From Candidatus Parepulonipiscium sp. PG-Nuni2H_MBin01 (lineage in GTDB: Bacteria; Bacillota; Clostridia; Lachnospirales; Cellulosilyticaceae), in contig MDJM01000027.1 of NCBI GenBank assembly GCA_001994995.1, positions 49,176 to 113,175 on the forward strand: a DNA stretch of 64,000 bases. The letters run 5' to 3'. How positions within the stretch are numbered: the first letter of the stretch is position 1; every line of letters begins with the position of its first letter. This document shows, piece after piece, positions 8,668-16,966 of this stretch. The notes beneath the pieces were generated by a model. That model ran no database searches, had not been told where the DNA came from, and worked only from the letters and a program-made list of their open reading frames with translations. The translations under genes were made by a program, and so were the position numbers.

Positions 8668-9411
8668 ATGAATAATCAAGTAGTAGCAACAGTGAATGGC
8701 AAAGATATTACCGAAAAAGATGTAAATAGTTTATTAAGAAGCTTAGGGCAACAAGGCGCTAGTCTTAGAGGGCCAGAAGGTAGAAAGAAGCTAATTGATG
8801 AGCTAGTGGCGCAGGAATTATTTTATTTAAATGCGTTAGAGCAAGGTGATGACAAGGATGAGGAATTTTTAATTGCCCTTGAAGAGATGAAAGTTTCTTT
8901 GTTAAAGCAGTACGCGCTTAATAAGGTTGTAGCGCCAATTACTGCAACTGACGATGAGGTTAGAGAGTATTTTGATACTAATAAGCAAATGTTTGTGCAG
9001 CCTCCTGTAGCAAAAGCTAGTCACATTTTGGTTAAGACTAAAGAGGAAATTGATAATATTGCTGCTGAAATTAGTGGAGGTAAATCGTTTGAAGATGCTG
9101 CTAGGGAGTATTCTCAGTGTCCTTCTAAAGAGCGCGGTGGTGATTTAGGTGAATTTTCTCCTGGCATGATGGTGCCTGAGTTTGAGAAAGTTGCTTTTAG
9201 TATGGAGCCAAATCAAATTAGTGAGCCTTTGCAAACGCCTTTTGGTTATCATATTATTAAGCTTGATTATTTAAAAGAAGGTGGCGAGCCTAAGTTTGAG
9301 GAGTATGCGCCACAAATTAAAGAAACTTATTTAAATACTAAGCGCCAGAATACTTATATGGACTGGGTTGTTAAGCTTATGGATAAATATGAAGTTAAAG
9401 TTCATGAGTAG
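8668..9411 (+). CDS. parvulin-type peptidyl-prolyl isomerase, cytosolic
   Basis: 247 residues behind AAGGAG. Residues 1-105 form a SurA/PrsA-like helical chaperone segment (VNGKDITEKDVNSLL). Residues about 113-203 are the rotamase domain: KASHILVKTKEE, GGDLGEFSPGMMVPEFE and TPFGYHIIKL. It should catalyse cis-trans isomerisation of prolyl bonds. PrsA relatives are lipoproteins, but this one has neither signal peptide nor lipobox, so it should stay in the cytoplasm. The gap to hisS is 113 bases, without a terminator, so readthrough is possible. Confidence 0.9.
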   Translation: MNNQVVATVNGKDITEKDVNSLLRSLGQQGASLRGPEGRKKLIDELVAQELFYLNALEQGDDKDEEFLIALEEMKVSLLKQYALNKVVAPITATDDEVREYFDTNKQMFVQPPVAKASHILVKTKEEIDNIAAEISGGKSFEDAAREYSQCPSKERGGDLGEFSPGMMVPEFEKVAFSMEPNQISEPLQTPFGYHIIKLDYLKEGGEPKFEEYAPQIKETYLNTKRQNTYMDWVVKLMDKYEVKVHE

Positions 9412-9524
9412 TATTTTTAGAATTTTTATGCTAATAACGCCTACTGATTTTAGATATTGGTAAAGCAGCAGATTGGTTTAAAAAGTGGATTTTGTGGAAA
9501 AACTTAAGAGAGTGAGGTGGTAAC
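9412..9524. other. parvulin-hisS spacer, no structure called
   Basis: 113 bases. The 3' end (GTGAGGTGGTAAC) vaguely resembles a T-box core but is more simply the hisS ribosome-binding site. No terminator and no good promoter are seen. Confidence 0.4.
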
Positions 9525-10775
9525 ATGGGTATTAATGCTCTTAAAGGCACAAAAGATATTTTTGGTGAGGACATAAGGAAGTTGTTGTTTTTGGAAAGTA
9601 CTATTCGCAACTTATGTGTGGATTTTGGTTTTAATGAAATTAGAACGCCAATATTTGAACTTACGCATTTGTTCCAGCGCGGTGTTGGTGATACTACTGA
9701 TATTGTGCAAAAGGAAATGTATTCGTTTGTAGATAAAGGCGATAATAATATTACGTTAAAGCCAGAGAGTACTGCGCCAGTAGTGCGCGCTTATCTCGAA
9801 CATAGTATGGCGGCTGATGTGCAGCCCACTAAGCTTTATTATATTTCGCCTACGTTTAGGTATGAGCGCCCGGAGGCTGGACGGCAACGTCAGTTTCATC
9901 AGTTTGGTGTGGAGATGTTTGGTTCTGAGTCTGCTAGTGCTGATGCTGAGGTAATTAGTGTTGGCTATACGTTGCTTAATAGGCTTGGCGTTGGTAATGT
10001 AGCTTTGCACATTAATTCGTTAGGTTGCTCAGATTGTAGAGCTAAGTATAATGAGCAGTTAAAAGCATTTTTGGAAACTAAAACTGATAGTTTATGTACT
10101 TTATGTAATGAACGGCGTGAAAAAAATCCATTGCGTGTGTTGGATTGTAAAAATGAGAATTGCCAAGTTTTATTTAATGATGCTCCTACTACGTTAGATG
10201 TGTTAGATGAGCAGTGTAGTACTCATTTTGAGACGTTAAAAGCACTTTTAACCGCTATGGAAATACCGTTTGTAGTCGACCCTACCATTGTGCGCGGTCT
10301 TGATTACTATACTAAAACGGTGTTTGAGTTTATTTCAACTGATATTTCTCTTGGCACTATATGTGGTGGTGGCCGATATGATAAGTTGGTGGAAGAGATA
10401 GGCGGTAAGCCAACTCCAGCTGTAGGGTTTGGTGCTGGTATCGAGCGATTTTTAATGATTTGTAATTATGATTTACCACAACCAACGCGCGATATATTTA
10501 TAGGTTATCGCGGTTGTATGGTGGAAGCGTTTAAACTTGTAAATAAGTTACGCCAAGCTGGTATTGGTGCTGATAGCGACCATTTAGCTCGCAGTGTTAA
10601 AGCACAGATGAAGTATGCGTATAAACTTGGTTCTAAGTATGCAGGTATTATTGGCGAGAGTGAACTGGAGTCTGGTGAGTTATTGCTAAAGGATTTGCAG
10701 ACTGGTGAGCAGTATAAAGTTAGTTTAAATGATGTTGATGACATTTGTCGTCTAATAAAAAAGGAGAGTCCGTAA
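9525..10775 (+). CDS. hisS: histidine--tRNA ligase
   Basis: 416 residues, the normal length of bacterial HisRS. Class II motifs are in order: GTKDIFGED at the N-terminus, motif 2 with FRYERPEAGRQRQFHQFGVE, the HisA motif GLDYYTKTVFEF near residue 260, and motif 3 GFGAGIERFL near 305. The C-terminal anticodon-binding domain follows from about residue 325. It charges tRNA-His in the cytoplasm. A GAGGTGG ribosome-binding site precedes ATG. The last codons lie inside the terminator hairpin. No T-box leader of normal length fits upstream, unlike many Firmicutes hisS genes. Confidence 0.97.
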   Translation: MGINALKGTKDIFGEDIRKLLFLESTIRNLCVDFGFNEIRTPIFELTHLFQRGVGDTTDIVQKEMYSFVDKGDNNITLKPESTAPVVRAYLEHSMAADVQPTKLYYISPTFRYERPEAGRQRQFHQFGVEMFGSESASADAEVISVGYTLLNRLGVGNVALHINSLGCSDCRAKYNEQLKAFLETKTDSLCTLCNERREKNPLRVLDCKNENCQVLFNDAPTTLDVLDEQCSTHFETLKALLTAMEIPFVVDPTIVRGLDYYTKTVFEFISTDISLGTICGGGRYDKLVEEIGGKPTPAVGFGAGIERFLMICNYDLPQPTRDIFIGYRGCMVEAFKLVNKLRQAGIGADSDHLARSVKAQMKYAYKLGSKYAGIIGESELESGELLLKDLQTGEQYKVSLNDVDDICRLIKKESP

Positions 10776-10790
10776 TGGATTCTCCTTTTT
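10757..10790. terminator. bidirectional terminator overlapping the hisS stop
   Basis: An AAAAAGGAGAGTCC arm pairs with GGATTCTCCTTTTT (one G-T pair) around GTAAT. The hisS stop codon is in the loop. The A and T runs allow use by hisS and, in reverse, by malQ. Confidence 0.85.
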
Positions 10791-10793
10791 AGT

Positions 10794-12401
10794 TTATTGA
10801 AAGTCTTTAGCATGTTTCATATTTTTAGTGTCAAACTTATAAGCAAGTTTTTTAACCGTTGCAATTGGACGACGGACAATTTGTACGCTGAAAACATCTG
10901 GATTACCTTGATCTCGTCCATATAATTTAGTTAAATCTTTTAACTTCTTCGCTAACTCATCAGATAAATCCTCAGCTTTTACACGCCATTGCCAGTTACC
11001 ACCCAAAGTAGAAGGCAAGTTCATTCTAGCTTCATTACCAAGTCCTAGTAAATCTTGCATTTGCACTATAGCAAGGTTGCTTACGCTAGCCCAAGCGCAT
11101 CTGATTATGTCCCAGTGCAGATTGTCTATATCTGTAACGTTTAAATATTTCATACAATGCTTAACGTCTTCAGGGCTACCTGTAGTGTCAATCCAACCGC
11201 GCAATGTATCATTATCATGAGTTCCTGTATAAACGATGCAATTTTTATCGTAAAAATAAGGTAAGAAGCTACTAGGCTCTTTAGGGTAAAATGCAAATTG
11301 TAAAACTTTCATACCCGGATAACCTGCTTCTTCCAAAAATGCATCTAGCCCTGGAGTAATGTGCCCTAAGTCTTCTGCAATTATATTAAGCTCGCCTAGT
11401 TCCTCTTCGATTTTATAAAATAGCTCCATTTTAGGACCATCAACCCACTTACCATTAGCCGCCGTTTTATCTGCAGCTGGAAATTCCCAATACGCTTCAA
11501 ATCCTCGGAAGTGGTCAATACGGATAACATCAAACATAGTTAAGTTGTTTTTAATTCTATTAATCCACCATTTGTAACCCGTTTTTTTATGATAATCCCA
11601 GTTGTAAATCGGATTGCCCCAGCGTTGGCCGCCTTCAGTAAATACATCTGGTGGACAACCTGCTAATACTGTAGGTTTTCTGTTTTTATCAAACTTAAAT
11701 AGTTCGGGATTAGCCCAAGCTTCAACGCTATCGGCTGCTACGTAAATAGGAATATCGCCTATAATTTGTATGCCTAAGCTATTTGCATAATCTTTTAACG
11801 CATACCATTGTTTGAAGAAGCAGAATTGTAAAAATTTCCAGAACCCAATTCTATCCGCCAGTTCAGTTTCATAATGCGCTAAAGCTTTAGGTTTACGCAT
11901 TTTAATATCTTCATCCCACTCTTGCCATGACAATAAGTTCATTTTTTCTTTAATAGCCATATACAAAGCATATTCATCTAACCAGTGCTGTTGCGCTTTA
12001 TAAAACTCAGCCATTTGCTGGGTTAGTTCGGCGCTGGATTTAGCATTTTGGTAAGCTAAATCTAGTATTTTATATCTTATTTTAAATATAGTTGAGTAAT
12101 CCACATATTCAGCGTCAGTTCCAAAGTTCTCATTTTCATAATCCGCTTTACGTAGCAGTCCTTCTTTTGCTAGTTCATCTAAATCAATAAAATACGGATT
12201 GCCAGCTACGGAGCTAAATGACTGATATGGGGAATCGCCGTAAGAAGTTTGGCCTAAGGGTAGTATTTGCCAATAAGTTTGGCCTGACTTTTTTAAAAAA
12301 TCTGCAAATTCATAAGCTGCTTTTCCAAACGTGCCTATGCCATATGGTGATGGGAGTGAACTTATATGCATAAGTACTCCGCCGCTTCGTTTTAATTCCA
12401 T
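10794..12401 (-). CDS. malQ: 4-alpha-glucanotransferase
   Basis: 535 residues with AGGAGGT eight bases before ATG. It is a GH77 enzyme: the start SGGVLMHISSLPSPYGIG and the WQILPLGQTSYGDSPYQSFS block are diagnostic. The catalytic residues lie in VIRIDHFRGFEAYWE (nucleophile Asp), IIAEDLGHITPG (acid/base Glu) and YTGTHDNDTLRGW (stabilising Asp). It transfers alpha-1,4-glucan chains and so processes maltodextrins in the cytoplasm. Its divergence from a sugar ABC importer suggests that the imported oligosaccharides are its substrates. The shared 211-base intergenic region holds inverted and direct repeats that may be operators. Confidence 0.96.
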   Translation of the reverse strand: MELKRSGGVLMHISSLPSPYGIGTFGKAAYEFADFLKKSGQTYWQILPLGQTSYGDSPYQSFSSVAGNPYFIDLDELAKEGLLRKADYENENFGTDAEYVDYSTIFKIRYKILDLAYQNAKSSAELTQQMAEFYKAQQHWLDEYALYMAIKEKMNLLSWQEWDEDIKMRKPKALAHYETELADRIGFWKFLQFCFFKQWYALKDYANSLGIQIIGDIPIYVAADSVEAWANPELFKFDKNRKPTVLAGCPPDVFTEGGQRWGNPIYNWDYHKKTGYKWWINRIKNNLTMFDVIRIDHFRGFEAYWEFPAADKTAANGKWVDGPKMELFYKIEEELGELNIIAEDLGHITPGLDAFLEEAGYPGMKVLQFAFYPKEPSSFLPYFYDKNCIVYTGTHDNDTLRGWIDTTGSPEDVKHCMKYLNVTDIDNLHWDIIRCAWASVSNLAIVQMQDLLGLGNEARMNLPSTLGGNWQWRVKAEDLSDELAKKLKDLTKLYGRDQGNPDVFSVQIVRRPIATVKKLAYKFDTKNMKHAKDFQ

Positions 12402-12415
12402 AGTGAAAACCTCCT

Positions 12416-12449
12416 GTTTATAGTCTTAATCGTTTTATAGTCTTTAGTC
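12416..12449. repeat. tandem direct repeat before malQ
   Basis: GTTTATAGTCTTAATC (12416-12431) is followed at once by GTTTTATAGTCTTTAGTC (12432-12449). It lies in the malQ leader, just upstream of its ribosome-binding site. It could be a regulator site or leader RNA element; nothing more can be said. Confidence 0.45.
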
Positions 12450-12473
12450 TTTACAAAAACTGCTAGATTATTT

Positions 12474-12505
12474 GCATGTAAAATAAAAAATTTATTTTAG
12501 TATGC
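12474..12505. promoter_or_regulatory. long inverted repeat, possible operator
   Basis: The left arm begins GCATG and continues TAAAATAAA. The right arm is TTTATTTTA followed by GTATGC. Only the junction (G versus AC) breaks a 14-bp palindrome around AAA. It sits midway between malQ and the sugar-importer genes, where a LacI/MalR-type regulator could control both directions. A second inverted repeat, TTATTCC/GGAATAA, lies at 12507-12530. Confidence 0.5.
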
Positions 12506-12539
12506 GTTATTCCCATATGTTAAGGAATAATTTACACTC

Positions 12540-12555
12540 TATAATACAATATAAT
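12540..12555 (+). promoter_or_regulatory. possible -10 boxes of the sugar importer operon
   Basis: Two TATAAT hexamers (12540-12545 and 12550-12555) lie 58-68 bases before the GTG start. Neither has a good -35 box; TTTACA at 12531 is too close. This would fit an activator-dependent promoter. Confidence 0.35.
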
Positions 12556-12612
12556 TCGGGCAATAATAGGTTAATATATATATTTAGTTGTTTTTTTTAA
12601 GGAGGCGATATA

Positions 12613-13914
12613 GTGTTTAAAAAAGCGATACTGTATTCTATGATATTTGGTATTTCTTTATCCGCAATAGGTTGTAGTAGTGATGATGAGGCGGAAATTC
12701 CTGCTGGAACTTTAGGCAGCGTTTATTATTTAAATTTTAAACCTGAGCAAGATGGTGACTGGAAACAGTTAGCATCTATGTATACAGAATTAACAGGAGT
12801 AAGAGTAGATGTAGTAACTGCCGCCAGCGGAGAATATGAAACAACTTTGTTGTCTGAAATTGGCAAAAGCGAGGCTCCAACTTTATTTCAAGTAAATGGC
12901 CCAATCGGGCTTGAAGGATGGAGAGATTACACTTATAACTTAGCCGGAACGCCAGTTTACCAACAGCTAAAAAGCGATGACTTTGCGCTAATAGAAGATG
13001 GTAAAGTGTGCGGCATTGCATATGTACTGGAAACTTATGGATTAATTTATAATAAGGAATTGTTAGAGAAAGCAGGTTATACTGCTGATGACATTACTAA
13101 CTTTGAAACGTTAAAAGCTGTAACAGATGATATTCAAGCTAGAAAAGATGAGTTAGGCATTAAAGGCGCGTTCGCTTCTGCTGGTTTAGATGGCAGCTCC
13201 GACTGGAGATTTAAAACTCACTTAGCTAATATACCAATTTACTATGAATATGAAAATGATGGAATAGCTACTACAGAAGCTATAAAAGGAACTTATTTAG
13301 ATAATTATAAAGCCATTTGGGATTTATATATAACAAATTCAACTACAGACCCCGCACAGCTTTCCGCTAAAACGGGTAATGATGCTGTGGCCGAATTTGT
13401 AAATGGCGATGCGATTTTTTACCAAAACGGCACATGGGCTTACAATGATATTAAATCAATTGGCGATGAAAACTTAGGCATACTTCCTATTTACATTGGC
13501 GTTGATGGTGAGGAAAACCAAGGGCTAGTTACTGGTTCTGAAAACTATTGGTGTGTAAATCAATTTGCAGCGCCAGAAGACATTCAAGCTACGCTAGACT
13601 TTTTATATTGGTGTGTGACTAGTGATGAAGGTAAAGATATAATTGCGCATCAAATGAATTTCGTTACGCCGTTTATAGGTTTTACAGAAGAGTATTTACC
13701 AGCTAATCCGCTAATAGTTGCTGCTGATGAGTATATAACACAAGGCAAAACTAGTGTAGATTGGTGTTTTTCAACTATACCAAGTGAAGAGTGGAAAAAT
13801 GGAGTTGGTTCTGCTTTAAAAGCTTACTCAGCAGGTCTTGGAACATGGGAAGCTGTAGAAGATGCGTTTATTGATGGTTGGGAAAGTGAATATAAGTTAA
13901 TGAACAGCTTTTAA
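12613..13914 (+). CDS. sugar ABC transporter substrate-binding lipoprotein
   Basis: 433 residues. The start is GTG, chosen from AAGGAGGCG six to seven bases upstream. The signal peptide ends in the lipobox SAIGC, giving a lipid-modified Cys21. The mature part has the type I extracellular solute-binding fold of the MalE family (EMYTE..TGVRVDVVTAASGEYETTLLSE-like N-lobe start, GKVCGIAYVLETYGLIYNKEL near residue 135). It should capture an oligosaccharide outside the membrane and pass it to the two permeases encoded next. The neighbouring malQ suggests maltodextrin as ligand, which is inference. The spacing to the first permease gene is 24 bases. Confidence 0.9.
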   Translation: MFKKAILYSMIFGISLSAIGCSSDDEAEIPAGTLGSVYYLNFKPEQDGDWKQLASMYTELTGVRVDVVTAASGEYETTLLSEIGKSEAPTLFQVNGPIGLEGWRDYTYNLAGTPVYQQLKSDDFALIEDGKVCGIAYVLETYGLIYNKELLEKAGYTADDITNFETLKAVTDDIQARKDELGIKGAFASAGLDGSSDWRFKTHLANIPIYYEYENDGIATTEAIKGTYLDNYKAIWDLYITNSTTDPAQLSAKTGNDAVAEFVNGDAIFYQNGTWAYNDIKSIGDENLGILPIYIGVDGEENQGLVTGSENYWCVNQFAAPEDIQATLDFLYWCVTSDEGKDIIAHQMNFVTPFIGFTEEYLPANPLIVAADEYITQGKTSVDWCFSTIPSEEWKNGVGSALKAYSAGLGTWEAVEDAFIDGWESEYKLMNSF

Positions 13915-13938
13915 GTAATTTAGAAAAGAGGGCGGGAT

Positions 13939-14799
13939 ATGAATAAAAGTTTAAAAAACAGTGTGATACCTTTTATAATATTCGTCGTACCTACTTTAGC
14001 AGCATTTTGTTTAGGCTTTGTATATCCTTTTATCCAAGGTCTATATTTATCATTTTGTCAGTTTACGACTATAAATAATGCTAATTTTGTAGGTATAACA
14101 AATTATAAGTATTTACTCACTGATACGAATTTTCATAGTGCGTTTTGGTACACAGTACAGTTTACTTTAGCGACAACGGTTACTATTAATATAATAGCGT
14201 TTATAATTGCATTAATTTTAACCAAAGGAATGAAAGGAACAAACATTTTTAGAACGATTTTCTTTATGCCAAACTTAATCGGGGGAATAGTATTAGGTTA
14301 CATTTGGAAAATTTTAATAGACGGCTTATTAATACTTATGGGCAAGCCATTGTTGGCACTAAACCCTACAGCAGGATTTATAGGTTTGTTAGTATTAATG
14401 TCTTGGCAACAAATAGGTTATATGATGATAATTTATATTGCAGGATTACAAAATGTTTCACGTGAACTAATAGAAGCATCCGAAATAGATGGAGCTAACG
14501 GATGGCAAACCTTATTTAAGGTTAAAATCCCGATGGTAATGTCATCTATTACAATTTGTGTCTTTTTAACACTTACGTATTCATTTAAATTATTTGACCA
14601 AAACCTTGCTTTAACAAACGGAGAGCCAAATTCTTCAACTGAATTGTTAGCTCTTAACATTTATAAAACATTCTATGCTCGTACTGGTGCACATTGGCGC
14701 GGTATAGGGCAGGCTAAAGCAGTTGTATTCTTTGTAGTAGTAGCAGTGCTAGCGCTTATCCAGCTAGGAGTAACGCGTTCTAGGGAGGTGCAAAGTTAA
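13939..14799 (+). CDS. sugar ABC transporter permease (MalF type)
   Basis: 286 residues with six predicted helices, starting at the hydrophobic PFIIFVVPTLAAF. The EAA loop that docks the ATPase reads EASEIDGANGWQTLFKVKIP near residue 180. It forms the membrane channel of a CUT1 importer with the next gene product. The stop codon overlaps the following ATG by one base, so translation is coupled. No MsmK/MalK-type ATPase is encoded here, as is usual when one shared ATPase serves several importers. Confidence 0.92.
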   Translation: MNKSLKNSVIPFIIFVVPTLAAFCLGFVYPFIQGLYLSFCQFTTINNANFVGITNYKYLLTDTNFHSAFWYTVQFTLATTVTINIIAFIIALILTKGMKGTNIFRTIFFMPNLIGGIVLGYIWKILIDGLLILMGKPLLALNPTAGFIGLLVLMSWQQIGYMMIIYIAGLQNVSRELIEASEIDGANGWQTLFKVKIPMVMSSITICVFLTLTYSFKLFDQNLALTNGEPNSSTELLALNIYKTFYARTGAHWRGIGQAKAVVFFVVVAVLALIQLGVTRSREVQS

Positions 14800-15641
14800 T
14801 GGATGGAACTAGAAAAAAATCGAATATATTTTTTCAAATACTGTTTAGTATAATTGCAATTTTATATATGTTCCCTATAGCTTTAATATTAATGAACTCT
14901 TTTAAAACGGAGCTTGCTATTACCACCGATAGAACTTTTGAGTTACTAAATGCAAATAACTTTGCTGGGTTTGATAACTACTTTAAAGCTATCACTTCAC
15001 AAGGGTTTGCACAAAGCTTTTGGTATAGTTTTTATATAACTATTAGCTCAGTGTTTTTAATTATACTTTGCTGCTCAATGTGTGCATGGTATATCACACG
15101 TTCTAACAATAAATTTATTAAAGCGCTATACTATCTATTTGTATTTAGTATAATAGTACCGTTTCAAATGGTAATGTTTAGTATTTCGCAAATAGCAGAT
15201 AGGCTAAGCTTAAACAGTCCGTATACAATCTGTATAATGTATTTAGGATTTGGTGCAGGGCTTGCGGTATTTATGTTTTGTGGGTTTGTAAAAGGTATTC
15301 CGCTAGAAATAGAAGAGGCGGCAAGCATTGACGGTTGTTCTATGCTAGAAACTTTCTTTAAAGTAGTGTTGCCTATTTTAAAACCTACAATGATTACAGT
15401 AGCGATTTTACAATCGATGTGGGTGTGGAACGACTATTTGCTACCTACATTAGTTTTAGATATAAAAAAATATAGAACAATTCCTATGTTAATCCAATAC
15501 TTTAGAGGAAGTTACGGCAGCGTAGAATTAGGACCAATGATGGCAAGTATTATGCTTACGATTATCCCGATAGTTATATTTTATCTATTTGCACAAAGAT
15601 ATATTATCGAGGGAGTTGTTGCAGGTGCGGTTAAAGGTTAA
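14799..15641 (+). CDS. sugar ABC transporter permease (MalG type)
   Basis: 280 residues. The ribosome-binding site GGGAGGTG is inside the upstream gene. There are six helices. The EAA motif EEAASIDGCSMLETFFKVVLP lies near residue 170, and the C-terminal RYIIEGVVAGAVKG tail is the classical MalG ending. It is the second half of the CUT1 channel and the last gene of the operon, closed by a strong terminator. Confidence 0.93.
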   Translation: MDGTRKKSNIFFQILFSIIAILYMFPIALILMNSFKTELAITTDRTFELLNANNFAGFDNYFKAITSQGFAQSFWYSFYITISSVFLIILCCSMCAWYITRSNNKFIKALYYLFVFSIIVPFQMVMFSISQIADRLSLNSPYTICIMYLGFGAGLAVFMFCGFVKGIPLEIEEAASIDGCSMLETFFKVVLPILKPTMITVAILQSMWVWNDYLLPTLVLDIKKYRTIPMLIQYFRGSYGSVELGPMMASIMLTIIPIVIFYLFAQRYIIEGVVAGAVKG

Positions 15642-15669
15642 AAAAAAGAGGGCATATGCCCTCCTTTTT
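15642..15669. terminator. bidirectional terminator
   Basis: The perfect palindrome GAGGGCATATGCCCTC is flanked by an A run and a T run, between convergent genes. Confidence 0.9.
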
Positions 15670-15671
15670 GT

Positions 15672-16808
15672 TTATTCATCTACTTTATTAAATGTAAGAG
15701 TTCTATTTTCATACTCAAGCAGAACCTCGTCATCATCATCGGCGTTAACAATAAATCCTTCTACATCATATCTGTAACTTACGCCATACTCAGATGCAAT
15801 TTCAGAAGCGATATCTTCCATAAAGTTTTTAAGGTCGCTAGTAACCGTATCTTCATCAATATCATTCCAATAGCTAGCATAGTTTCCTAAGTCAACTTCT
15901 ACATAGAATGAATAGAAATCCTCATCTTCTTCATAAATATAAAGGTCTTCAATATCTAGCCAGAACCTAGAGCCAGATTCAGTAGTTAACCTTGGTAACG
16001 CTTCATCATACTCATCTATAATTATATCATCATAAATATCATCAGCTAAAGCCATTAATGCGCTTGATGATACATATTTAGAGAATGATACAGAGTCATC
16101 TTCATATGTAAATGAAGTTAAAACGTCTTTACCATCGTAATCATAAATCTCCCCTGCAATTACACTATCTTTTGCATCCGTGTTTTTCAATTCGTCTAAA
16201 ATATAATCGCAAACGTCTTCTAAGAAACTTCTAATTTCAGATGTACGTAAATCATCATAAGTATCAAGGTAATCATCACCGTCAAATTCAATAACTAAAT
16301 CGATATAACTACTTTTCTCCCTAAGCTCAAATTCCCATACGATGTCTAACTCATCTTCAAAGTAATCTGCTAACTCAGTTTCTAGCCTACTAAGAATAGT
16401 TGAAACTTCGCTACCACTATCAACAGGGTTATTAAATATGTACTCATATTGAGCAACCTTCTCCTCAAGTTCCTTAACGTATAAACGAGTAGTGTAAAGC
16501 TCTTGCTCATAATATCTTTCCATATCAGCAGTCCAAGAACCTTCTAATATAACTAATTGATTAGCTCCGTCCCACTCAGCATCAATGTTAAAAATAGTAG
16601 CTAAGTCGCGTAGGCCAACATATGTAGTACCATCAACAATAAAAGGCTCAATAGCCGTTTCTTTATATTGGTCATTTAGCATTACTCGTATGTTATTATA
16701 ATGTGCTTCAAGGTATTTCACAGTGCTTGCTGCAAACGTTTGTGCTGGTATTATACTGCTAACTATAGCAGTTGCTGCGCAAAGTGACAATAATTTTTTA
16801 TGTTTCAA
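15672..16808 (-). CDS. secreted copper-amine-oxidase-N (stalk) domain protein
   Basis: 378 residues. I place the start at TTG (16806-16808) because AAGGAGG lies eight bases before it and the signal peptide then begins cleanly (KHKKLLSLCAATAIVSS, cleavage near TFA-AS). A longer frame would start inside the promoter. Residues about 30-80 form the stalk domain: VMLNDQYKE, FIVDGTTYVGLRDLATIFN, WDGANQLVILEG. A short coiled coil (about 85-115) follows, and then a long acidic region without a recognised family. It is probably extracellular and cell-wall associated. It shares the stalk motif with the two large surface proteins at 22-28 kb. Confidence 0.8.
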   Translation of the reverse strand: MKHKKLLSLCAATAIVSSIIPAQTFAASTVKYLEAHYNNIRVMLNDQYKETAIEPFIVDGTTYVGLRDLATIFNIDAEWDGANQLVILEGSWTADMERYYEQELYTTRLYVKELEEKVAQYEYIFNNPVDSGSEVSTILSRLETELADYFEDELDIVWEFELREKSSYIDLVIEFDGDDYLDTYDDLRTSEIRSFLEDVCDYILDELKNTDAKDSVIAGEIYDYDGKDVLTSFTYEDDSVSFSKYVSSSALMALADDIYDDIIIDEYDEALPRLTTESGSRFWLDIEDLYIYEEDEDFYSFYVEVDLGNYASYWNDIDEDTVTSDLKNFMEDIASEIASEYGVSYRYDVEGFIVNADDDDEVLLEYENRTLTFNKVDE

Positions 16809-16844
16809 AACAAAATCCTCCTTTTTATATGTAATAATAGTTTT

Positions 16845-16873
16845 AGTATAACAGTTATACAACAAAAAATCAA
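16845..16873 (-). promoter_or_regulatory. promoter of the stalk-domain gene
   Basis: On the minus strand, TTGATT (16868-16873) and TATACT (16845-16850) are 17 bases apart, 36 bases before the TTG start codon. This also argues against the longer reading frame. Confidence 0.7.
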
Positions 16874-16914
16874 TATTTTTAGAATAATTGTAACTAAATT
16901 GTAATATAATGCGC

Positions 16915-16943
16915 TTGTATATGTTGTGTCTAAAAACTATATA
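16915..16943 (+). promoter_or_regulatory. promoter of uvrC
   Basis: TTGTAT (16915-16920) and TATATA (16938-16943) are 17 bases apart, 23 bases before the ATG. It may also drive hprK and the glucokinase gene. Confidence 0.5.
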
Positions 16944-16966
16944 CTATATTTAAAGGAGTGACACAC

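Noticed and set aside
9412..9524. Possible T-box leader for hisS (GTGAGGTGGTAAC resembles the T-box core)
   Set aside because: Only 113 bases are available, no stem I or terminator hairpin is visible, and the motif is explained as the ribosome-binding site.
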